The position numbers and the translations under genes are program-made. A stretch of 9,836 nucleotides of DNA, taken from contig CACZQT010000343.1 in NCBI GenBank assembly GCA_902783295.1, positions 1 through 9,836 of the forward strand, written 5' to 3'. Below are positions 1-6,900 of this stretch, piece by piece; position 1 is the first letter of the stretch, and the number at the start of each line of letters is the position of its first letter. Below the pieces are notes generated by a model. The model worked only from the letters and a program-made list of their open reading frames with translations. It made no database searches and was not told the DNA's origin. This stretch comes from an uncultured Lachnospiraceae bacterium. GTDB taxonomy: Bacteria > Bacillota > Clostridia > Lachnospirales > Lachnospiraceae.

Positions 1-23
1 CCGAAAAACTGCTCGGGGAGTGA
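1..23 (+). CDS. Possible 3' end of an upstream gene (partial)
   Basis: Read in the third frame, the first bases give E-K-L-L-G-E followed by TGA at 21-23. The stop lies just before the ribosome binding site of the next gene, which is the usual spacing inside a bacterial operon. Only six codons are visible, so no product can be named. The reading is plausible from context but not proven; these bases could equally be non-coding leader. Confidence 0.35.
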
Positions 24-29
24 AAGGAG
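24..29 (+). promoter_or_regulatory. Ribosome binding site of the membrane pseudokinase gene
   Basis: AAGGAG ends 10 bases before the ATG at 40. It decides this start, because the frame stays open to the left edge of the window and could otherwise be extended. Confidence 0.6.
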
Positions 30-39
30 ACGCTGTGGA

Positions 40-1689
40 ATGCAACCGGTCATCAGGCGGAATACCCGGCTGTTCATCGTTTTGCTGCTGGTCGGCGGCG
101 TTCTTCATTATATCGACCCGACGGAGAACCTGCTGCTGAACAGCTTTCTTTTCTGCGCTGTTTATACCATTTATATCGGGCTGATCCTGTTCTGGATCCT
201 GTCGGTGCGGGAACGGCTGCTGCCGACCAAAGTCAGGAGCTGTATGATTGCGGCGGGAATCCTGATGATGCTGCTCCTGTCACTCAAAGTGTTCAATTAC
301 CGGATTGTCGGAGATTCCAGGGCAGCTATCGTAACTTACCGGTATAGCGTATACGGCTACTGGACGCCGCAGACGCTGATTCCCGCCCTGTTTCTTATGG
401 CTGCCGTACGCATTTGCCGGGGCAGCGGGGAGAATGGGAAGGGAAACGAATACCTGCTGCTGGTTCCGGGAGGTCTCCTGTCCCTGATGGCTTTTACCAA
501 TGATCTGCATCAGCTGGTTTACCGCCCGAAGGTGGAAATGGCGCAGTTCTTTGTCAGGACAGGAACCTATTCCTACGGTCCCGGGTTTTATCTGCTCTAT
601 GGCTGGATGATTATCGCGACAGTTGCGGGACTGATCCTGATGTTCCGGGCCACAGGACGCCGTCCCGCGGGCGGAATCTTCAGGCTGGCGGGGATTGCCC
701 TGATCTGGGTCTTCCTGCTGGTGCTGAACCTGCTGGTGTTTGACAGGCTTCATATTCGCCTGCCGTACAATTCCCATGAAATCCATATCTTCGCAATGCT
801 GGGTGTGTTTGAGGTGTGTATCCGAAACCGGCTGATCCCCAGCAATGAGAATCATGTTGGATTCTTCGGACAGCTGGGTCTGCCTGTTCTTATCACGGAT
901 CGGCAGATGTCTCCGGTATATCAGACAAACCGGGCTGTCGCTGCGTCGGAAGAAGAATTGCGCGCTTCCCTTGAACGCCCTGTATATCCGCAGGAGGATA
1001 TCCGTCTGTCCGGCATGGCGATCCGTGCCGGTTATGCGTTCTGGACAGAGGATGAAAGCGAATTGCAGCGTGAAAACAGCCGTCTGGAAACTGCCAATGA
1101 AATCCTCAGGGAGGAGAACAGCCTGATCCGGACGGAAAATGAGCTGAAGGAAAAAAAGGCAAGGCTGGATGCCCAGAACCGGGTGTATGACCGCATTGCG
1201 TCAGTCCTGTATCCCCGTCAGAAACTGATCGCGGAACTGCTGGAGACTCGGGCGTCTGAAGAAGATTTCCGAAAAGCGTTGGGTGAATGCTGCGTCCTGA
1301 ACGCCTGGTGCAAGCGAAAGAGCAACCTGCTTCTGCTGGATGAGACTATCCTGCCGAAACGGAACCGGGAGCTATTCCTGGCCCTGCAGGAATCCGCCCG
1401 TTTCCTGAAATGCTGCGGGGTGGAAGCCGCGGCGGTCGGGGAGGAAACAACCGAATTCCCGCTGGCAGACGTCCATGAGCTGTATGATACTTTTGAATCC
1501 GTGATCGAGGCCTGGCTGCCTGTAATGCGCAGGATGACGGTTTCCCTGCTGGAGGACGGCATTCGCCTGGCGGTGGACAGAAAAAAGGCGGTGCCGCTTC
1601 CGGAAACGATCCTGCCGGTGGATGAGCGGATCAGTGAAGGTACGGTTTTCCTGACCGTCCGTAGAAGGAAGGGAGGGAAGACGGTATGA
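40..1689 (+). CDS. Multi-pass membrane sensor with PAS-like region, coiled coil and degenerate histidine-kinase core
   Basis: The 549-residue protein probably acts as the signal-receiving subunit of the two-component system encoded here. About seven hydrophobic segments are visible, near residues 11-25, 35-57, 67-85, 108-127, 137-156, 180-202 and 213-234. A PAS-like stretch follows (about 271-340), starting V-G-F-F-G-Q-L-G-L-P-V-L-I-T-D, then a strongly charged coiled coil (about 340-390) rich in Glu, Arg and Asn. Residues 390-549 can be lined up by eye with the kinase core of the next gene: both have an L-x-x-x-Q/L-x-x-I segment followed 67-69 residues later by G-V-E-A. The catalytic residues are missing: Tyr391 sits at the His position, residues 481-494 hold no Asn, Lys or His, and there is no D-x-G-x-G or G2 box. 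The stop overlaps the next start (ATGA). The 7TM histidine-kinase N-terminal relationship is from family knowledge; the receptor role is inference. Confidence 0.85.
   Translation: MQPVIRRNTRLFIVLLLVGGVLHYIDPTENLLLNSFLFCAVYTIYIGLILFWILSVRERLLPTKVRSCMIAAGILMMLLLSLKVFNYRIVGDSRAAIVTYRYSVYGYWTPQTLIPALFLMAAVRICRGSGENGKGNEYLLLVPGGLLSLMAFTNDLHQLVYRPKVEMAQFFVRTGTYSYGPGFYLLYGWMIIATVAGLILMFRATGRRPAGGIFRLAGIALIWVFLLVLNLLVFDRLHIRLPYNSHEIHIFAMLGVFEVCIRNRLIPSNENHVGFFGQLGLPVLITDRQMSPVYQTNRAVAASEEELRASLERPVYPQEDIRLSGMAIRAGYAFWTEDESELQRENSRLETANEILREENSLIRTENELKEKKARLDAQNRVYDRIASVLYPRQKLIAELLETRASEEDFRKALGECCVLNAWCKRKSNLLLLDETILPKRNRELFLALQESARFLKCCGVEAAAVGEETTEFPLADVHELYDTFESVIEAWLPVMRRMTVSLLEDGIRLAVDRKKAVPLPETILPVDERISEGTVFLTVRRRKGGKTV
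1671..1676 (+). promoter_or_regulatory. Ribosome binding site of the histidine kinase gene
   Basis: GGGAGG lies inside the end of the preceding gene, 9 bases before the ATG at 1686. It supports the overlapping start and translational coupling of the two membrane proteins. Confidence 0.6.
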
Positions 1690-2975
1690 CGGCTGTCTGG
1701 CTGACAAAAAATACCTTCCTTTGGTATCTTTTGAACGTCGGTATCATGGTCCTGGTGATAGGGGGAGTGATTGCTCTGATCAGCAGCATCCGGGCCTGCC
1801 GCAGCCGGCTGAGGACCGTGGCTGCTGGATCGACCGCCCTGGCTGCTTTCGCCCTGTTTGTGATCCTGATGGATTGCGGCCGTTATGCTTATCTTTCTGC
1901 GCCGGATCCCCGGTATCAGCCTTTTCAGATCCGGCTGTTTGAACAGCCCTGGGGACTGTACGCCAGTCTGGAGTGCCTTCTTCTCTGCGCCCTTGTCATG
2001 CTTTTATGGGATGACGCCCGATACTGCCGCGACCATTTGACCCCGGACGCTGTCCGGGAAACAGTGGACCTGCTGCCGGAGGGTATCTGCATCAGCGCGC
2101 CGGACGGTACGGTTCTGCTCTCCAATCTGCAGATGAATACTGTATGTAGGATGATGACCGGCAGCGTATTCTCTGACGCACTCTTGTTCCGCGGGATCAT
2201 CTTGGAAACCGGAATCAGGCAGAACGGGGAATTCCTGGTAAGGACGGCGGAAGGGAAAACCTGGCGGTTTTCCATGAAGCAGCTGGCATTGAATGGAACC
2301 GAATACGACCGGATGACCGCTGCTGACGTGACTGAACAGTACCGGGTAACGGAAGAACTGCGGGAGAAAAACGTGCGGCTGTTGGATATCCGGCGCCGCA
2401 TGAAAGAAGTCAGCAACCTGTCTGGAGACATGTTCATTGCCCGGGAGGAAGCGGTAGCCCGGGCGGCCCTGCATAACCAGTTGGGGCAGATTCTTCTTAT
2501 GGGGCGGCATTACCTGGAACATCCGGAGAATACAGACGCGGATATGGTCCGCACGGCGACACTGGAAATGAACCGTTTCCTGCTGAGAGAAGCGGAAGTA
2601 CCATCTGAACCTGTCTCGCTAATCCAGGGAGAGGACTTGCTGCTGCAGGCGCTGGACATGATGAAGAGCATCGGCGTAGAGGCGGAGATCTGCGGTGAAC
2701 TGCCGGCAGACCCCGCCCGGCGGATCCTGCTGGCCCATGCGGTCCAGGAATGTGCCGCCAACACGGTCAAGCACGCGGAAGGGAATCAGCTTTGTATACA
2801 TATCACAGATCATGGACAGACAATCCAGATCACCAACAACGGTAAACCGCCGCAGGGTACTATCGCGGAAAGTGGCGGCCTGCTGTCCCTGCGCATGTCG
2901 GTGGAGGAAGCCGGAGGCTGTATGATCGTGGAGAGCGCCACGGGCTTTTCCCTGACAATCCGGTTTCCGGAATGA
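1686..2975 (+). CDS. Membrane sensor histidine kinase (HisKA_3-like / HATPase_c)
   Basis: This 429-residue protein is the likely catalytic kinase of the locus: it would autophosphorylate on His and pass the phosphate to the response regulator at 3146-3808. Three hydrophobic segments (about 12-33, 44-64, 88-108) anchor it. A PAS-like domain follows (about 122-218), opening V-D-L-L-P-E-G-I-C-I-S and closing D-V-T-E-Q-Y, then a charged coiled-coil linker (219-255). The phospho-acceptor helix reads A-L-H-N-Q-L-G-Q-I-L-L with His263. The ATPase domain has an N box (Glu355, Asn359, Lys362, His363), a G1-like T-N-N-G motif (Asn384 to Gly386) and a G2-like S-G-G-L-L-S-L-R segment from 396. It ends in a typical L-T-I-R-F-P strand. 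The G1 box has Asn where most kinases have Asp. Its start overlaps the stop of the upstream gene. Kinase assignment is firm; the signal and exact partner are inferred. Confidence 0.92.
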   Translation: MTAVWLTKNTFLWYLLNVGIMVLVIGGVIALISSIRACRSRLRTVAAGSTALAAFALFVILMDCGRYAYLSAPDPRYQPFQIRLFEQPWGLYASLECLLLCALVMLLWDDARYCRDHLTPDAVRETVDLLPEGICISAPDGTVLLSNLQMNTVCRMMTGSVFSDALLFRGIILETGIRQNGEFLVRTAEGKTWRFSMKQLALNGTEYDRMTAADVTEQYRVTEELREKNVRLLDIRRRMKEVSNLSGDMFIAREEAVARAALHNQLGQILLMGRHYLEHPENTDADMVRTATLEMNRFLLREAEVPSEPVSLIQGEDLLLQALDMMKSIGVEAEICGELPADPARRILLAHAVQECAANTVKHAEGNQLCIHITDHGQTIQITNNGKPPQGTIAESGGLLSLRMSVEEAGGCMIVESATGFSLTIRFPE

Positions 2976-2997
2976 GAAATTACTTTGAGAATGAACT

Positions 2998-3028
2998 TCC
3001 GCCCGGCTTGTGTCGCGGCGGATTTTTT
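2998..3028 (+). terminator. Putative intrinsic terminator after the kinase gene
   Basis: A six-base-pair stem, TCCGCC (2998-3003) with GGCGGA (3017-3022), encloses a 13-base loop and is followed directly by six T residues (3023-3028). It starts 22 bases after the kinase stop, the expected place for a Rho-independent terminator. The stem is short and the loop rather large, so termination may be partial. If it works, it separates the sensor pair from the response regulator. Confidence 0.55.
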
Positions 3029-3130
3029 GCTGAAAATGGTACGAATGGGTGATATACAGATTCGGCTCAGATCCTTAAAATAGAATATGGATAATCATGG
3101 GCATAAAGCTCCATAGATCATGAAAGACAA

Positions 3131-3139
3131 AGGCGGTGA
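3131..3139 (+). promoter_or_regulatory. Ribosome binding site that fixes the TTG start of the response regulator
   Basis: AGGCGGTGA matches the AGGAGGTGA complement of 16S rRNA at eight of nine positions and ends 6 bases before TTG at 3146. An in-frame TGA at 3137-3139 lies two codons upstream, so no earlier ATG is possible. The next in-frame ATG (residue 22) would delete the first strand and the acidic pair of the REC domain. Confidence 0.75.
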
Positions 3140-3145
3140 CTGGCT

Positions 3146-3808
3146 TTGAACGACCGGATCAGAGTCGTTGTGGCGGATGACCAGAATATTTCGCGCGGCT
3201 TTTTCGAGATGTATGTCCGCGCTGCCATCCGGTATCAGCTGCTGGCCGGACTGCGGACAGCCAGCGATGCAATCACCTATGTGGATGAGCATGAAACAGA
3301 CCTGCTGATCCTGGACGTTATGATGCCTGACGGCGTGGACGGACTGACAGCGGCCGGGGAGATCAAACGCAAGCATCCGGAGATCCGGATTATCCTGACG
3401 ACCTCCACCTCTGAAACGAGCTGGGAAGAGAAGGCGCGGAAAATTGGCGTGGAAAGCTTCTGGTATAAAGAGTACGACGAGCACAGCCTGATCGATATCA
3501 TGGACAGGACGATGGCGGGTGAATCGGTTTATCCGGAGGACGCGCCGAAGGTTTCATTCGGGAACGTCACACGGGCAGACATGACGGAGCGGGAACTGGA
3601 TGTGCTTCGGGAACTGACCGGCAGCCTCACCAATGAGGAAATTGCCGAGAAGCTGAGTATTTCCCCCAATACCGTGAAGCGGCATATACAGAACATGATG
3701 GAAAAGACCGGCTATGAAAGCCGGCTGGATCTGGCAATGAACGCGAAAGCCCTGGGGCTGGTGGTCAGTGAAGAGGATCGCACACGGGGCAGTTCGTCAA
3801 ACGGATGA
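3146..3808 (+). CDS. NarL/FixJ-family response regulator (REC plus LuxR-type HTH)
   Basis: This 220-residue DNA-binding regulator is probably phosphorylated by the kinase at 1686-2975. The REC domain (about 4-125) shows the full active site: acidic pair Asp11-Asp12, phospho-acceptor Asp57 in L-I-L-D-V-M-M-P, Thr85 in I-I-L-T and Lys108 in F-W-Y-K-E. The LuxR/GerE-type helix-turn-helix (about 145-205) reads M-T-E-R-E-L-D-V-L-R-E-L, then N-E-E-I-A-E-K-L-S-I-S-P-N-T-V-K-R-H, the normal recognition-helix pattern. Length is normal for the family. Translation begins at TTG with a strong ribosome binding site. The gene sits 170 bases after the kinase, behind a putative terminator, and 53 bases before the large surface-protein gene with no terminator between them. 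Control of that neighbour is plausible but inferred. Confidence 0.95.
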   Translation: MNDRIRVVVADDQNISRGFFEMYVRAAIRYQLLAGLRTASDAITYVDEHETDLLILDVMMPDGVDGLTAAGEIKRKHPEIRIILTTSTSETSWEEKARKIGVESFWYKEYDEHSLIDIMDRTMAGESVYPEDAPKVSFGNVTRADMTERELDVLRELTGSLTNEEIAEKLSISPNTVKRHIQNMMEKTGYESRLDLAMNAKALGLVVSEEDRTRGSSSNG

Positions 3809-3847
3809 TCTGAACGGACGAAACAGGAGCAGGAGCATAAAAGGATC

Positions 3848-3852
3848 GGAGG
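3848..3852 (+). promoter_or_regulatory. Ribosome binding site of the giant surface protein
   Basis: GGAGG lies 9 bases before the ATG at 3862. The same frame has a TAA at 3838-3840, so the start can only lie downstream of that, and ATG 3862 leads straight into a signal peptide. Confidence 0.7.
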
Positions 3853-3861
3853 AAGAAGGAT

Positions 3862-3936
3862 ATGAAGCGGAAGCTGTGGATGACGCTGGCGGCTCTGGTG
3901 CTGCTGGTTGTGCTGCGGTTCGGCAGCGCGGCGGCG
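3862..3936 (+). other. Signal peptide of the giant surface protein
   Basis: Residues 1-25 show a basic start (M-K-R-K), a hydrophobic core (L9 to L18) and small residues G-S-A-A-A before V26. A signal peptidase I cut after Ala25 or Ala23 is likely. This directs the protein out of the cell through the Sec pathway. Confidence 0.85.
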
Positions 3937-6900
3937 GTTGATTATGTTTTTAATATGTCGCCCACGAGCTATTTCTATGGCAATGACCGGATTTTCGTCG
4001 TTTCGTGGCAAACCAGTTTTGTTCCTGTCAAGGTGGATATTATAAAGCATTCGAACTATACGACGCCCAAAATGCAGACGGTCAGGACAATTACAGAGCA
4101 AAATGAACTTGGGCAGATCATGCACGTCGCTGTTCCGATGCAGTTTAACTATTCTAGTGATTACTATTATGTTCGGGCCTATTACGGCACCGGCAGTTCC
4201 GAATGCAAACTGTCTCCCAATTTCAAAATGAGTTGGGACGATGTGGAATTCACTGTTGAACCTGCCTGCACGTTTAACGGGGATGACCGTACGTATACCA
4301 TTTCCTGGGAAACCAGTTTTATTCCCCAAAAAGTAGAAATTCAGAAATATTCTAACTACAGCCCTCACGTCGAGACCTTCAGGACCATCACGGATGCTGC
4401 TGAATTAAAAAAAGCAATGTCCGCTGTTATTCCAGCACACAGGGAATGTTATCAGGACTACTATCTGGTCAAGGCGTATTACGGTGATAACTCGCTTGAC
4501 TGCATAAACGCCCGGTTTGCAAGCGGCAGTGACAGTATTAAATTTACACGGCAGGCAAAGAGCGAATTTTTCGAGTATTACAAAGATTTCCGCCTCTCAT
4601 GGGAAACCAGTTTTGTGCCTGTGAAAGTTTGCATCCTGAAGGATTATGAAACAATCAAGACGATCACGGAACCGGATAAGCTCAGAAAATTCATGTATGA
4701 ATTTATTCCTATGCCGGCCAAGGAATACAGCACTGCCTACAGGATTAAAGCGTTTTACGGTGACGGCGATTGGGACTTCATCCTCTCAGACAGTTTTATG
4801 AACGACTGGGATCATGTTAAATTCTGCAAAGAACCGGCCGTAACGCTTAACCAGAAAGGCGATCGTTATCTGGTATCCTGGGAAACTACTTACAGCCATG
4901 AGAAGGCCGAAGTATGGAAACATACTTCAGACGGCGCCTCTGTCCTGGAAACAGTCACGGACCCGTCCATGTCCTGTGAACTGCCGCTGTCAAAGGACGC
5001 GGAGGGAGACTATTATTATATCGCGTCTTACTATAACGCCAACAACGACATCTTCTCTGGCAACTTTATAAAGAATGACGCCATGCTTCAGTTTACCAGG
5101 CAGCCGGCCGGAGGCGTCGTTGTTCCGGACGGAACCTGCAGGGTTTCCTGGACGACATCCTATCTGCCGGTCAGGGTTGAGATTGGCAGCATATCCTCAT
5201 CCACCGGCCAATTTCAAAGAAAAAAATTGATTACTACCGGCTTGAACCGCAGCATGGGTTACGACTTCCATCATCCTGACGGCTGCGAAAACCTGGTGAT
5301 CCGCGCATATTATTCAGATACGGACTACAAACAGAGCGCTCCGTTCGATGTGATCCGGTCGACGGATTATGCTTTTGTCTCCGTCCCGGTTGTTTACACT
5401 GCGCTTGAGCCTAATGATATAAAGGTGCTGGAGTGGGAAACCAGTTTCAAACCGTATGACGTGCAGGTGATCTCCTTTAACGAAGACGGGACCCAGTCCA
5501 TCATCGCGAAAGACTTTATGTCCAGTGAAATCGCAAAGAGTATGAAATATTGCCTGCCCTGGGACCGGGCGGGACAGGGAGCGGGCCGGGTTGTCATCCG
5601 GGCTTATATCAGCGGCAGCTCATATGTCGACGCCACCTGCGCGGTCAACAGAAAACCGCTGTTTTTTGCGACGCAGCCTGAAGGAGGAATCGCCCGGCCG
5701 ACGACGGGAAAACATCACGTCGGATGGTTTACCAACTTTAATCCCCAATATGTCGTTATCGAACGCAGGGATGGAAGCCTATGGAACACTGTGGAGACTT
5801 TGTATGACGCGCGCCTCATTATGGGCTATGACATACCGGTTGACCTGAACAGTGAGGAGGAAAGCTTTACCTTCCGCGTGCGCGCTGTATATAACGGTCC
5901 GTCCTATTTTGACGCGGTCAGCGATGAATTTGTGATTGAAAACCCGATGCCTGTAACGCTGACGCTGACCTATCCAGACGCAGAGACGACCGACCGGGTT
6001 TATACTCTGCGCAAAACCCAGAAAGCCAGCGAGGCTGTCAGTGAGCTGCCGACGGCTCCCACCGCTGCCTATACAATCAACGGCTGGTATGCTGACAGGG
6101 ATTATACTGAGCTCTTCGACCCGGAACAGCAGATTATGGAGGATACAGTCGCATACTGCAGCACCACCCCGAGAAGTTATACGGTGACCTTCCGAACCAA
6201 TGGCGGGAACAGTATCGATCCGGTCGTCCTCCCGTACGGCTCATTGGTCACAGTGGATAAACCCGTGCAGGAGGAATGCCTGTTCCTTGGCTGGTATACG
6301 GATGCGGCGCTGACGAAACCCTTTATCCTGAGCAGGGACCGGATCCGGGGAGATACAATCCTCTATGCCAGGTGGAAACCGGACGGGATCGCCGTGGACG
6401 AGACGAATTTCCCGCTTGTTGACTTCCGTAATCTGGTCACGAGCCATTTTGACACAGACGGAAACGGATACCTGACCAGGAGTGAGATTGACGGGGCGGA
6501 ATCCATCAACATTATTGCAGGATATGATAATATTCAGGGCGTGGAATACCTGACCGGCCTGACCACCCTGTCCATTCAGGGAAACAGGCTGACGCAGGTC
6601 AATCTGACGAATAATCCAAAGCTGACCAGCCTGGTGCTCAATGGCAGTAAGCAGCTGAAATCCGTTGACCTTTCAACCAATACCGCGCTTGAAACAGTTG
6701 ATATGAGCGGCACAGGCCTTACCGGCATGGATGCGACCGTGCTGACAAAAATGTACAAGCTGGACCTTCATGGCTGTGAAAGTCTGGCCGGTATTGGCGT
6801 CAAAGGCACAAAGCTTCGGATCCTGGACCTGCATGATACAGGAATTCCCTTCGTGGACATCAGTGCCTGCAGCAATCTGTGGATGGCCTATCTTTATGGT

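Noticed and set aside
280..855. Minus-strand open frame of 191 codons inside the first membrane gene
   Set aside because: It is antisense to a gene with clear membrane helices and an operon-type overlap, and its His/Gln/Pro-rich product has no domain features.
3027..3056. Candidate promoter TTGCTG, 18-base gap, GATATA before the regulator
   Set aside because: Both boxes are weak matches and the first overlaps the T-run of the putative terminator. A promoter is expected somewhere in 3029-3130, but the sequence alone does not fix it.
3097..3114. Short inverted repeat ATGG / CCAT upstream of the regulator as an operator
   Set aside because: Only four base pairs match and there is no second copy in the intergenic region, so chance is sufficient.
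3793..3822. Hairpin TTCGTC / GACGAA between the regulator and the surface-protein gene
   Set aside because: It has a six-base stem with an 18-base loop and no T-run, and it overlaps the regulator stop. It is not a credible terminator.
3712..4368. Minus-strand open frame of 218 codons across the regulator end and surface-protein start
   Set aside because: It overlaps two convincing plus-strand genes and their intergenic gap, and its composition is dominated by Arg, Ile and Asn. No recognisable family is visible.
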